This document shows positions 11,125-23,311 of a DNA stretch of 64,000 nucleotides, one piece after another. The DNA is from Heterobasidion occidentale. Its lineage: Eukaryota > Basidiomycota > Agaricomycetes > Russulales > Bondarzewiaceae. Location: assembly GCA_039111635.1 (NCBI GenBank), contig JBCAQO010000001.1:2728001-2792000 (forward strand), given 5' to 3'. The position numbers and the translations under genes were made by a program. The notes under the pieces are model-generated. The model made no database searches. It had not been told where the DNA came from and saw only the letters and a program-made list of their open reading frames with translations. How positions within the stretch are numbered: the stretch's first letter is position 1; each line of letters starts with the position of its first letter.

Positions 11125-13620
11125 ATGTGTGGGATTGTCTTCTCCGCGCAATGGGCTACAGATGAGTCGGCCAGCTCGTGTCAGGATCGCCTTGACTTTC
11201 AGGAGCTCAAGCAACGACTTCACAATGCAAATGCCGCTCGAGGTACGTCTCTGCCCTGCAGTATCGAGTAGAAACCCCTGATCTGGAGCTGTTGGATAGG
11301 ACCTGATGCCCAGCAGACGCGTCAGCTAACTGTTGCAAGTAATGGAGGCCTCCAGACGTATCTAGAATTCTTTGCGTCTGAGTTATGTCTGAGGGGTGAT
11401 GCGCCTATTATGCAGCCTCATGTGAACGAAGAGAAGGGAGATATGTTGTGTTGGAACGGAGAGGTACGCCTTTGATTCATTTGTTTGCGTTGTGACTACT
11501 GAATACTGGCGCAAGATATTCGAAGGTCTCAACGTAGGTGTCGCCCACTGCAGGCTGCCATTTGGTTGATGAAATATTCTCACCAGATCGGTTCGGACGA
11601 GAACGATGGTGTGAAACTATTATCTTCATTTATCGGGCTTGAGAGTCCGGAGGACATTCCACAGCTTCTGGGAACGATTGAGGGGCCGTCAGTATCTCTG
11701 TTCCCACTGTAAACGATCTCTCACTTCACCACGCAGATACGCCTTCGTATACTATCATGTAGGACACGATTCTCGCTTGATTCGTGTTTATAATACTTAG
11801 AGGCTGATTCTATCTTGCAACAGCATGCTTCACGCCGCTTGTTCTTTGCTCGCGACCCTCTAGGTCGCCGTTCTCTTCTCATCCATAAGCCATCAAGCAC
11901 AAATCCGTATTTCTTGTTGGCCTCCGCATCTATTGGCAAACGTCCAGAATACGATCTGACAGAGGTATCAACTGAGTGTGTCTACGTGCTCGATCTCAAA
12001 CGCCTCGGCGAGTCGCAGGATGTACGTCCTCATGTTTGTACGATACTTTGGGAGAATATGCTTAGAGCTTTTGATCCAGCCCGTGTTACACTTTGGGGAT
12101 AGTTTTCAAAGCATCTCACGTGTGCCCAATGATTCGAACACGAATTCCACATCGACCTTCGTACGTCCTGTGCTAGGCGCTCAACGACGATGGTGTTGAC
12201 TCTTAAGGCCTTTGCAGGCTCAGCCGAGCAGGGTCAATCGTGTCCTATCGTCATCAGATGATATACCATTGCTGCAGTCTCTCGACGAGATACCGAGCCA
12301 TCTAAGAGCTGCCGTTGACGGACTCATCTCTCATCTTAGCGAGAGCGTGATGCTTCGTGTGCGCGATATTCCTCGGCGGCTGGCAAGCCATGCGCAGTGA
12401 GTGGTGGTCTCAAAATCCTCCGCCATTCGGATTGACAAGTCATGACAGGATCAAGGGAGATGCTACGGACCTAGCTCGTGTTGCTGTACTTTTCAGCGGG
12501 GGAATTGACTCCACCATCGTCGCTTATTTAGCGCATAAGTGGGTTCTCATTGTTCTTACACTTTTAGAGATAGAGTCCAACGTAACCTGCCAGACATCTT
12601 CCTCTAGACGAACCGATAGATCTTCTCAACGTAGCATTTGAGAATCCACGCAAGCTACAGATACAGACAGAAGGCAATATCGGGGGTTTGAAGAAAAAGC
12701 AGAAAAAGCAAAAGATGCGGAGCAACGCCTCCAGGACAATTCACGACGAAAAGTATAACCCAGACTATCTGGTTCCCGACAGGATGACTGGTTTGACGGA
12801 GGTGGAGGAGCTGCGACGTATGTGTCCTGGAAGGACGTGGAATTTTGTACGTCTTCGATGCGGCCGACGGATGAGATAATGCACTGAACCGGCATTATGC
12901 AGGTTGAGGTGGATGTTCCTTATGCAGAATCCCAGGCCGCTCGTTCAACGGTTGAGGCCCTGATGTGGCCAGGACGGACAGTCATGGACCTGGTCAGTGG
13001 TGCTCCCCTTTACAAGTTGCAGGCAGATTAATAGATTTCGATTTAGAGCCTCGCAATGGCACTATACTTTGCAGCCCGAGGGGTGGGTCAAGTGCGAAGT
13101 ACCGCCAGTGATCCCCCAATCCCTTATGCCAGTCCCGCCCGAGTGCTATTGAATGGGCTGGGGTCTGATGAGTTATTGGGAGGATATGGCAGGCATCGCA
13201 CGGCTTTCCAAGCTGGCAGCTGGCAAGCAGTAATAGACGAGGTAATGTTTCCTGACTTTGTCTGTAAGGTCGTTATGGGTTGCCTGACCTTGAACGCAGT
13301 TGCAACTCGAGATAGACCGCATCCCAACGCGCAACCTTGGTCGAGACGACCGTGTCATCTCCTCTCACGGCAAGGAAACACGACACCCATTCCTCTCTTT
13401 GAACGTCGTCGCGTTTCTGGCGGCCCTGCCAGTCCACATAAAGATGGATCCAAGGCTAGAACTTGGAGTGGGTGATAAAATGTTGTTGAGGTTGGCCGCG
13501 AGAGATGTTGGACTCGTGGAGGCCAGCGCTCGGAAGAAAAGGGCGATGCAGTTTGGGAGCCATTCGGCGAGGATGGAAGCGGGCGTGGGGGATGGGGGTG
13601 GGCAATTGTTGCTCTCATAA
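11125..13620 (+). CDS. Asparagine-synthetase domain protein (ASNSD1-like)
   Basis: Predicted two-domain amidotransferase/ATP-pyrophosphatase protein of the ASNSD1 (yeast YML096W) type, not the main asparagine synthetase. The start at 11125 is fixed by MCGIVFSAQW, which puts the class II glutaminase cysteine at position 2. The N-terminal domain continues with ARGPDAQQ, MLCWNGEIFEG and GPYAFVYYH, then RRLFFARDPLGRRSLL. The C-terminal domain has the PP-loop LFSGGIDSTIVAYLAHK, VLLNGLGSDELLGGYGRHR, and KETRHPFLSLNVVAFLAALP. A Lys-rich insertion (KKKQKKQKMR) sits between them. At least eight introns, one near 12030-12120 of uncertain borders. The biochemical role of this subfamily is not established, so no reaction is claimed. 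It ends 170 bp before prohibitin on the same strand. Confidence 0.88.
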
Positions 13621-13790
13621 TTTTGACGACATGCAACTGCTGTAGCGTCTCTCTAAAACAAATAAAATGTTGAGCCAATTGAGAATTAGTGAGTGCAGCC
13701 GGGAAGACGCGACAACGCGTGACGTATTCGTGACCTCCTTGTCTTGCAAGCGATCCCAGCTCGCACTGTACAAGCCCCTCAACGTCTGCC

Positions 13791-15020
13791 ATGTCATTGT
13801 CTTCGTCGATATCCCGGCTAGCAGGTATGCTTTTTGAATACATGGCTGCGTCTATCTAGATGACATTGTTCCAAAGTTCCGGCCGCAATCGCAGCCGCTC
13901 TAGTCCAGTCCAGTTTGTATGATGTTCCTGGAGGCTACCGGGCTGTTATGTTCGACAGGTTCGCAGGAGTAAAAGAACGCGTACGTTACATATCCTGCTT
14001 TGCCGCTACATCCGAAGAAGATGCACACTGGATGGAACTGAGGACTCGCCGTGTCTAGGCTACGGACGAGGGGACACATTTCTTGGTACCATGGTTGCAG
14101 CGTGCCATCCTCTACGACTGTCGTATCAAACCTAGAGTGCGTCATATCGGTCTTTAGCATCCGGGAAAATCACTCAAAATAATCCTTTTCGCTCAGAATA
14201 TTTCGACGACGACGGGTTCAAAGGATCTTCAAATGGTGTCAATCACACTTCGCGTCCTTTCGCGTCCCGATGTCGAACATCTATCCAAAATCTACCAATC
14301 TCTAGGCCTTGATTATGACGAAAGGGTACTTCCGTCGATTGGAAATGAAGTGCTCAAGAGTATTGTAGCACAGTTCGATGCAGCAGAGTTGATTACACAG
14401 CGGGAAGTGGTGAGTGTTAGACCAGTGTCAAGGCACTAAGTCTCATTATTGTTTCAAAGGTATCTTCAAGGATTCGCGCTGACCTGCTGCAACGCGCCGG
14501 GGAGTTTAACATCAAGCTGGAAGATGTTTCCATCACACATTTGACGTTCGGCAAGGCAAGAACTTTTGTTCGCTCATTTACACATAATCATAACAAGTGA
14601 TGAGTACAGGAGTTCACACAAGCCGTTGAAGCCAAGCAAATTGCCCAGCAAGGTACGTGCTATTGCGGACACTTGATGATCACAATGCTCATAGACGCCC
14701 AGATGCTGAGCGTGCTAAGTTCATCGTCGAAAAGGTACGAAGCACGATCTCAACCCTCTGAAAAGTGTCTCATCGGTCACTTGACTCCACAGGCAGAGCA
14801 AGAGCGGCAAGCTGCAGTCATCAGAGCTGAAGGAGAGGCAGAGGCAGCAGAGACCATTTCCCGCGCGCTGGACAAGGCCGGGGAGGCGTTCGTGGCGTTC
14901 AGAAAGATTGAAGCTGCCAAAGCGATCGTGCAGTCGCTGTCTGCGAACCGGAATGTGACGTACATTCCGAGTTCAGGAGGAAACGTGCTTCTCAATGTCC
15001 CGACGGACAGGAATGCGTAG
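13791..15020 (+). CDS. phb1: Prohibitin-1, inner mitochondrial membrane
   Basis: Subunit of the ring-shaped prohibitin complex that scaffolds and protects proteins in the inner mitochondrial membrane. The start [10 protein letters not shown] at 13791 is joined through a 52-nt intron to [19 protein letters not shown], a hydrophobic N-terminal anchor. Then come [61 protein letters not shown] and LITQREVVS. The long Ala/Glu-rich coiled coil ([32 protein letters not shown]) follows, ending [16 protein letters not shown]. The order and length fit PHB1 rather than the longer PHB2. Six or so short introns. Tandem with, and 170 bp behind, the asparagine-synthetase-like gene. Confidence 0.95.
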
Positions 15021-15443
15021 TAGTGCGCGATTTTATTTACCGTAGGAATGTTCCTCGATGTACCTGCCCCAGTGCCGTTGTTCGGCATGCTCGGAATGAT
15101 AATCGCCACTCAACTGAGTTTCGGAGATAGCCGAATAAGGTGCCTGAGGTTATGCTGACGATGTCTCTTGTTCGCCCTCGAAATACTGCTCCTCGTCGTC
15201 GTCTCTAGCGTCGCCGGTCTCTTTTCTCCTTTGTCTCTATTTTCTCTCTCTCCTCTCGTCCTCTCGTCCTCTCTCTCTTCCATTTTCTCCTCTCTCCTCT
15301 CTCTCTTCTGTCTCCTCCTAGGATTGACTTGTCTATTCTCAGTTTTTCGCTATACATCTTCCCGTGAGTTTCTGCATATCTATCCCAAAAAAGCTCTGAC
15401 CATCATCCTTATAAGGTCTTACGTCTCTGTTATATCTTAAAGC
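15021..15443 (+). promoter_or_regulatory. Pyrimidine-rich leader of the RRM gene
   Basis: From about 15190 to 15330 the plus strand is an almost pure C/T tract (repeats of tctcctctc), followed by an AT-richer stretch up to the start codon at 15444. Such tracts are typical of basidiomycete promoters and 5' leaders of well-expressed genes. No protein frame is supported. Confidence 0.6.
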
Positions 15444-16942
15444 ATGAACTCGATGGGTCCCATGTCAGCGGCTGAGGCTCCTGTAAGTGGATGTCTTTTC
15501 CTCTGCATGATTTTCCTGATTCCCTCTTGATTCATATATTTTACCATTCCTCCTTCAATCCGGTCCATGCGTCACAGAGGCGGGCCCATCTTTATGTTGG
15601 GAACTTGAGTCCTCGGGTGACAGAGTATATGCTCACCGAGATCTTCGCCGTCGCTGGTCCCGTCCAGCACGTTAAAATCATCCCTGACCGTAACTACCAG
15701 CATGGCGGTCTCAACTACGGTTTCGTCGAGTATATGGACATGCGCTCTGCAGAGACTGCCCTCCAGACCCTCAACGGCCGCAAAATTTTCGATACTGAGA
15801 TCCGCGTCAACTGGGCTTACCAGGGTCAGCAAAACAAGGAGGACACGTCTGGTCACTACCACGTCTTTGTCGGCGATCTTTCCCCAGAGGTCAATGACGA
15901 TGTCCTGGCCAAGGCTTTCAGTGCTTTCGGCACTATGTCTGACGCTCGTGTCATGTGGGACATGAACTCTGGCAAGTCTCGTGGCTACGGTTTCCTTGCC
16001 TTCAGAGACAAGACCGACGCCGAACAGGCTATCGCCACCATGAATGGCGAATGGCTTGGGTCGCGTGCCATTCGTGTCAACTGGGCCAACCAGAAGACTC
16101 AAGGGGCACCCATGGCTAGCAGTCCCCGTCAGAGTGGTGCTGGCGGCGCCCCTGCTCCTATCAACTTCCAGGGTGGCCCCCTCTCGTATGAATCCGTCGT
16201 CCAGCAGACGCCCGCATACAATTCCACTGTCTATGTTGGCAACCTTGTGCCCTACTGCACACAGGCGGATCTTATCCCCCTCTTCCAATCCATCGGCTAT
16301 CTCTCTGAGATCCGCATGCAGGCCGATCGTGGTTTTGCATTTGTCAAGCTCGACACTCACGAGCATGCCGCTATGGCTATCATCCAGCTGCAAGGCCAGA
16401 TGGTGCACGGAAGGCCTATCAAATGCAGCTGGGGTAAGGACAGAGCTGACGGAGGATCTGCCGCCGGCCCGCTTAGCCCTGCTCCGAGCGCCACCCCGTA
16501 TGGCAACATGGTAAATCCTGCCTAATGTCATTCTTCGGGCAGTTACTCATGTTTTCTCAGCCCGTCTACGGCATGCCGCAGCCCAACACCTACGGTCAAT
16601 ATGGCTTCGCAGGTTATGGCGGCTTCCCCAATCAAGGAGCAGGTGCTGCGGGTAGCCCAGTCTCTGCTGCCCCTGGGATGCCCCAGCCTGGTGCGGCTGG
16701 GGCTGGCTCGAATGTTGGCGTGGGCCAAGCGGCTGGTGGCGCCGACGCTGCCGCTGCCGCTGGACAGGGTGGTCAAGGCCAATGGCCCGCAGGCGACCCG
16801 AACTCCTACTACTCCAATTATTGGGGCGGTATGTCGATTGCTTGTTCTTGCTCGAAGGGTTCCTAACGAGCCTTTTGTCACAGGTTATTACGGTCAACAG
16901 CCCGGCGCTGGCCAGCAGGGTGCGGAACAGCAGGGCTCTTAA
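15444..16942 (+). CDS. Triple-RRM RNA-binding protein (Pub1/TIA1 family)
   Basis: Poly(U)/poly(A)-binding protein expected to act in mRNA stability and stress granules. The start MNSMGPMSAAEAP at 15444 is followed by an intron (15483-15578). One long exon then holds three RRMs. RRM1 runs from HLYVGNLSPRVTE to GLNYGFVEYMDMRSAETAL. RRM2 runs from HVFVGDLSPEVND to SRGYGFLAFRDKTDAEQAI. RRM3 runs from TVYVGNLVPYCTQADLIP to DRGFAFVKLDTHEHAA. The C-terminal tail is rich in Gly, Ala, Pro and Gln (GMPQPNTYGQYGFAGYGG), with NSYYSNYWGG split by the last intron, and ends QQGAEQQGS. The RNP1/RNP2 motifs are intact in all three RRMs. S. pombe Csx1 is a related alternative. Confidence 0.93.
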
Positions 16943-17720
16943 TCACGCATCAAGCAACCAATTCCATTCCTTGCATCGTGTCCGATCTTGCTATCTTTTT
17001 TAATTGTAGCACTCGTTCCATCCAATCTCCCTCGAATTGTGCTATTACTCCCACGGTTGAGATACAATAGTTTCCTCTCATCTCAATGTTGCTGTCAGTG
17101 TCTCTTCACTGTTTCCCACCGACCTCCAATTTCTATTCCTCTTTCTATTTTCCAAGTGTGCTTTCATGTCTCCCAATGAAGAAATCGCTTCGTTATTCTT
17201 CATATTCCGTTCGTGGTATCTTGCTCCTGATTTTGATCGACCCCTCTCAAACGCCTTCTTCCCATCCCTTTTGTTCTAATTATTTTTGACGTGCTTTCCT
17301 CAATGGCTCAAATGGCCCACAAACATTGCAGTATGTGCTAGCGAATGTACTCATGTTCTGACATTCGAATAGTGGCCAAAAGCGTTATTTGAGGCTTGAC
17401 TAGCTTGACTCTGCAAATGTCGCCAAGGTTAAAAAAAACCAACCCTTCATCTGAGAGAATGCAGTAGTGGTAGGGTCGAAGTGAAGCGCTATTCTGGTCA
17501 AATATGTTTGGGTCGAATAAACGGCCTTATTGTAGTCTCTAACGTAAGAGAAAGTGTGCATGATTATTATTCGAAGTTGTGTCGGATATTGGGAGGAGAA
17601 AACAATGGGTATAGAGCAAACACGAAGAGCGATGGATGATACGGAGAACCAATTACGATGAGATGCACAGAAGGACCTAGGACAAATGAAAATATAATAA
17701 ACATATCTACTCATCGACGA
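16943..17720. other. Convergent 3' interval (RRM gene / ATG16)
   Basis: About 780 bp between the plus-strand RRM gene and the minus-strand ATG16 gene, both ending here. It is T/C-rich near 17000-17290. Open frames are short and carry no motif. Probably two 3' untranslated regions. Confidence 0.5.
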
Positions 17721-18777
17721 TTAGCCATTCGGCGTCAAGCTCACGCCCTTCTCCGGTTGAGATCTCGTCCCATCCTTCGTCCCCGCCCCCCGTCCCTCCC
17801 CGTTCGCGCTCCCGTTTCCCGACACGCTACTTCGCCGCGAAACGCTGCGCGTGTCCGCGTTGTCCCCCGCGTTAGACGTCGCCTCGGAGCCGTCGCGCCA
17901 GTTGAGAACGGCCTCGTGTCGTGTGCGCATGTCCTGATAGAACTCGTTCGCCTCGTTCATCTTGTTGACCTCGGCCTGTTTGGCGTCGAGCCAGCGCTGG
18001 AGGAGCTTCGCGTTGTCGCGCGTGAGGTTCTGGTTTCGGTCCTCGATCTGGCCGAGCTCGAGTTGGAGCGTGCTGATTTCGTCATGTAGAATCTGTGAAG
18101 CGGGTCGGTTAAGACGAACGAGGCTGGGGACGTTGTAGATAGGATAAAGCTTGCCTGTGCCGTCCGATCTTTCTCGGCCATGACCTCTGCGTGTTGGTCG
18201 ACCTTGCGCCGTAGATTTGCGATCTCGTCTCGCGACTTTCTAAGAGCCTCTGAGTCTAATCGTGAGAGCTCCTCCTTTTCTCGCAAAGTCTCATTCATGG
18301 CTAGTAGACGCTGTGCGTTCTGGCCCTGCGTCTTGTACACCGTCGCCAGTTCATCACGGAGAGAGGATATTTGGGATTCTAGCGAGCTGATGTACGCGGC
18401 GCTGACGGGGTTCCTGTGCGATGCAGCGTGAGCGAGGTTGCAAGGAGAGACACGGGGTGCACGCTCACTCTTCTCCTGACCCTGGCACGAAGACGGTTGA
18501 ACTGCTGGGGTTCTGCTTCACGCTTGCGACGGCCCTGAGCAGCGACGCATTTCTCTCCTTGAGCAGCTTCGTCTGCTGGGCCAACCTGCGATCTTCTCGA
18601 CGTGAGATCGGTGTCAAGTGCGCAGCGCCCGTCGCAGCACATGTTCAGCGTGTCTGAAACGTGGGGGCAACGGGGGGGGGACATACACTGCTCGATGATG
18701 GGCGCGAACGCTGTTTCTTTGGCGTTCCGCTCGGCGAGACGGAGGCGGAGGAGCTCCTGCCATGCTGGTTCTGCCAT
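17721..18777 (-). CDS. atg16: Autophagy protein ATG16 (coiled coil)
   Basis: Partner of the ATG12-ATG5 conjugate; the complex acts as the E3-like factor for ATG8 lipidation on the growing autophagosome. The start MAEPAWQELLRLRLAERN at 18777 matches the ATG5-binding N-terminal helix, which continues through KETAFAPIIEQ. After an intron comes LAQQTKLLKERNASLL. The long coiled coil then spans AAYISSLESQISSLRDEL, NAQRLLAMNETLREKEEL, DEIANLRRKVDQHAEVM and LHDEISTLQLELGQIEDR. It ends with DNAKLLQRWLDAKQAEVNK, a characteristic ATG16 motif. The tail after FYQDMRTRHEAV is Gly/Ser-rich. There is no WD40 domain, as in fungal ATG16. Divergent from YPT7. Confidence 0.88.
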
Positions 18778-19413
18778 GCCAGCAAGGGGTGATGGGGAGA
18801 TGGAGAGATACCTCGAGCAGGCTTTTGGAATGGGATCAGTCTCACACTCTCCTCAATCGGCTGCTCCCGCCAACCGTCCTGCTCGGGCCCTCGGACACCA
18901 TCCCTTTTGTCTTGGCCGGTTGGCGGCTTTGCACACTCACTTGGTGGCTCATGTCCTTTGCTGATGTGTTCTGCAAGCTCTGACGATGATATCAAGGCTG
19001 AGAAATATTTGGGTCTTTTTCCTCGATAATACATGAGCTATGCTGCTATCTACGAATGCGCACGTCGCTCCCTATCAGGATAGCCTCGGTAACGGCGCAG
19101 GCGATATCAACTGAAAGACACAAATAGGCCTTGCTCAGATATAGTGCCTAGTAATAGGTAGACGCAGACGAGTGAAAGCTAAAACCAGAAACAAAGTATT
19201 TCAGAGGTCGAGAAACCGCAGGAGGTCCGGAACCGTGCGTTCTTATCCGGGACGCCGGCGTTACGGAATCGACGCCGTCCACGCCGGTGACGCCACAGAG
19301 AGACAGAACCGTGCAGTTGCCGTTCAAGTACCCATCTTTGCTCCTGCGTTCGTTGTCCCTCCTCCACATCTCTCAATTTTGTCTAATTACCCTCCCTTTC
19401 GACGACAACAAAC
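18778..19413. promoter_or_regulatory. Shared upstream region of ATG16 and YPT7
   Basis: A 636 bp interval between divergent start codons (18777 minus, 19414 plus), so it must contain both promoters. Minus-strand open frames inside it (18645-19034) lie out of frame with ATG16 and look like shadows. No TATA box stands out. Confidence 0.5.
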
Positions 19414-20453
<1,040 letters not shown>

Positions 20454-21014
20454 GCGCTTGAGCGCTGAACCGCGTCGCTCAGCAACCGTTTACCCGCCTC
20501 GTTCTTTATTTCACGACTGGGCGCCGTTCGCCTGTTTATACGCCTCCCTCCCATGCCCCCTCACTGTCGGTGCCAGGTGTTGACAATCCTTTATCCTGGC
20601 TCAACCTCCGTCGCAGTAGTCATGTAATGTCCATATCATACTGCTTGTTCACGATCTTTGTACATTCTCGTACACGCAATCTGCTTTATAGGAAGGACTA
20701 CGAGTCGCTGCATTGACTTGTGTATTTTTTTTGGTACCCTGCGTTCGCGTGAGGTCCGAGCGTTATGAGCAGACAAGAGCCTCGCGGGCTCCATCCGAGA
20801 CGACTGGGCGGAACTCAAGGTGGAGGACGACACGAGGGCGTCCACGTGACGCACGCGTTCCGGCCGGACTCCCGAATGGCTTCGGCTTTATGCAGAGGGG
20901 CAGTATGTAACGGACGCTGAGAGTTTCTCGCCAGCGAGAGTCATTGCACACACTCGCCTATCGCTCTTATCTCTTCGCGCTCGTTCTTTAGGGCACACTC
21001 ACCCACACCCACCC
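20454..21014. promoter_or_regulatory. YPT7 3' flank and BCAT promoter
   Basis: About 560 bp between tandem plus-strand genes. GC content rises visibly toward its right end. The last 60 bases before 21015 are C/A-rich with short ctc runs. No independent gene seen. Confidence 0.45.
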
Positions 21015-22763
21015 ATGGCTTTCTCACTATCGGCGCACCATGCGCGATCGCTAATGCTCAAGGGGCCGTCCTGGACCGTCGCAAGTCGCACACTCAGCGC
21101 GCGGTGGAACTCGAGCGCCGCGGCCCGTGTGCTGGCGGACATCGACGTACGTCTATTCGGTGCTGTGACTCGGCAGCGTCGCCCGCGATGCTCACGGTCT
21201 TGCCGTCGCACCATACGACGCAGCCCGCAAAATTGCAGATCGAGAGGACGACCGCGCCCAAGCCGCTCCCGCCGTCCGCGAACCTCAAGTTTGGGCACAA
21301 CTTCGTGAGTTCGCGCGGGTCGGCTGTGGCCGGTGGGCGATGGGACGGGCTGCTGAACGGCGTTGAGCGCAGACGGACCACATGTTGACGATCCCGTGGA
21401 CGCAAAAGGAGGGCTGGGCGGCGCCCAAGATCGTGCCCTGTACGTCCCCCGCCGCCGTTGTTCCCCACTCCCCACTCCCCATCCCAAGCAAGCACCCGCT
21501 GACGGCCGGCGCTCGCGCGACAGACGGGCCGCTCAGCCTCGACCCCAGCTGCACCGTCTTCCACTACGCGCAGTGCCTCTTCGAGGGGCTCAAGGCGTAC
21601 CGCGACGCGAGCGGCAGGGTCACGATGTTCCGCCCGGACATGAACATGAAGCGCATGAACCGGAGCGCGCAGCGGATCGCGCTGCCGGTACGCATCTCTC
21701 TCGCACGCTCTTTTGCGGCTGCCCTGTGACCCTCGGCGCCGCGCGCCATGACAGACGTTTGACGGCGCCGCGCTGCTCGAGCTCCTCAAGCAGCTCATCC
21801 GGCTCGATAAGCACTGGATCCCGCAGGAGAAGGGCCACAGCCTCTACATCCGCCCCGTGCTCAGTACGTCTTCCGCGCCCCTACTCAGCGATGCTGAGCG
21901 TGCGCGCGCAGTCGGCACGCAAAACACGATCGGCATCACGCCGCCCGACTCGGCGCTGCTCTACGTGATCTGCAGCCCCGTGGGGCCGTACTACCCCGAC
22001 GGCTTCAAGCCCGTCGCGCTGCACGGCACGACGGAGCACGTTCGCGCGTCCCCAGGAGGTGCGCCCCGCCATCTTTTCTCCCCTCCTATCCCCGTCGCGT
22101 CGTCGCCGCGCTGACCCGTGCGTGCGCAGGCACGGGCGAGTTCAAGATCGGCGCGAACTACGCGCCGGGGATCTACCCGCAGAAAAAGGCCGCGCACCTC
22201 GGGTACGTGCAGAACCTCTGGCTGTACGGCCCCGAGCACAACCTGACCGAGGTGCGTCCCTCCGCGCGCGTGCCCTCCCCGAGATGCTGACCTCCGCGCC
22301 TGCCCCGCGCGCGCGCGCACGCACGCACGAACGGCAGGTCGGCACCATGAACCTCTTCGTCGTCTTCCGCCGCGACGACGGCGCGCTCGAGCTCGTCACC
22401 CCGCCGCTAGACGGCATGATCCTCCCAGGCGTCACGCGCGACTCCGTGCTCGCCCTCGCGCGCGCCCACGCGTCCGGCACGCACCGCCTGCCCGCGCTCG
22501 CGCCCAACCTGCTCGTCTCCGAGCGCGGCGTGACGATGCGCGAGGTGCGCGCGGCCGCGCAGGCGGGGCGCCTCGTGGAGCTGTTTGGGACGGGCACGGC
22601 GGCGGTGGTGAGCCCCGTGGACCGGATCGGGTACGAGGGCGCGGACGTGGAGATCCCCGTTGAGGCGGACGGGATGGGCCCCGTCTCGCGCCCGCTGTGG
22701 ACGGAGCTCGTCGGGCGGCAGATGGGCGAGATCCCGAGCGAGTGGAGCGTCGTCGTGGATTGA
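21015..22763 (+). CDS. Branched-chain amino acid aminotransferase, mitochondrial
   Basis: PLP enzyme that transfers the amino group between Val/Leu/Ile and 2-oxoglutarate. The N-terminus ([17 protein letters not shown], then [17 protein letters not shown]) looks like a mitochondrial presequence. Landmarks in spliced order: [39 protein letters not shown]-like [31 protein letters not shown] and [19 protein letters not shown]. The PLP lysine region [13 protein letters not shown] follows, then [28 protein letters not shown] and [14 protein letters not shown]. The end is [12 protein letters not shown]. Very high C/G at third codon positions, unlike genes to its left. Six introns. Confidence 0.95.
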
Positions 22764-22993
22764 CCGCGCGCGCGTCTGTCGTAGGCATGGGGATGTTTTT
22801 TTTTTACACGGGATGTCAGTGCTGGACATCTACTACTAATAGGAACAGGGTGCTCGGCGCTCAGCGCTCATCGCGCGCCGGGTGGGTAAATTGTCAGTGA
22901 TCGTGAGATCGTGATTTATATAGACAGATGATATACGGGATATACGGGGGCGGGACCACTGTTTTTCTCTGCCTCTTACGTGCGACGTGCGAT

Positions 22994-23044
22994 GTGCGAG
23001 TGCGAGTGCGAGTGTGCGTGTACGTGCGTGCGTGTTGCGTGCGA
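22994..23044. repeat. GTGCGA/GTGC microsatellite
   Basis: Imperfect short tandem units (gtgcga then gtgc/gtgt) seen directly, in a non-coding convergent interval. Confidence 0.7.
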
Positions 23045-23148
23045 TGGGATGTATGGTATATATGCGATGTGCGACACTGTGCGGTCAAACGCGTGCTCGG
23101 CGTCCCAGTCCTATGAGGCGGACCCACCGAGCTGCCTCGGAACTTGCA

Positions 23149-23190
23149 CCGACCGAGTGACCGACCGAGTGACCGACCGACCGACCGACC
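23149..23190. repeat. GACC tetranucleotide array
   Basis: Repeated gacc units, interrupted by gagt in the first part and ending at an A8 run. Located in the non-coding interval downstream of BCAT. Confidence 0.8.
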
Positions 23191-23311
23191 GAAAAAAAAG
23201 AATGGATGTTCACGCGAAACCGAAACCACGTCCTGCGGGCTCTGCGGGTCCTCCATCCACACGTACGTACGGGGGAGGGGGCGTATGTACAGGTCCGCCG
23301 CACGTCACGCG

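Larger units (their letters stand above)
22764..23311. repeat. Convergent 3' interval with simple repeats
   Basis: Between BCAT (+) and the membrane protein gene (-). It contains a run of imperfect GTGCGA/GTGC units (about 22994-23044) and a tetranucleotide array of GACC with GAGT interruptions (about 23149-23190) followed by eight adenines. No gene is supported. Confidence 0.65.

Noticed and set aside
15190..15330. C/T-rich tract considered as a repeat element or CRISPR-like array
   Set aside because: No regular unit or spacers; it is a pyrimidine-rich promoter/leader as often seen in basidiomycetes.
15572..16531. 319-codon minus-strand frame opposite the RRM gene
   Set aside because: It is the antisense shadow of a single large exon with three clear RRMs; its own text is featureless.
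18645..19034. 129-codon minus-strand frame upstream of ATG16
   Set aside because: It is out of frame with the ATG16 start and overlaps it; the family motif fixes the start at 18777.
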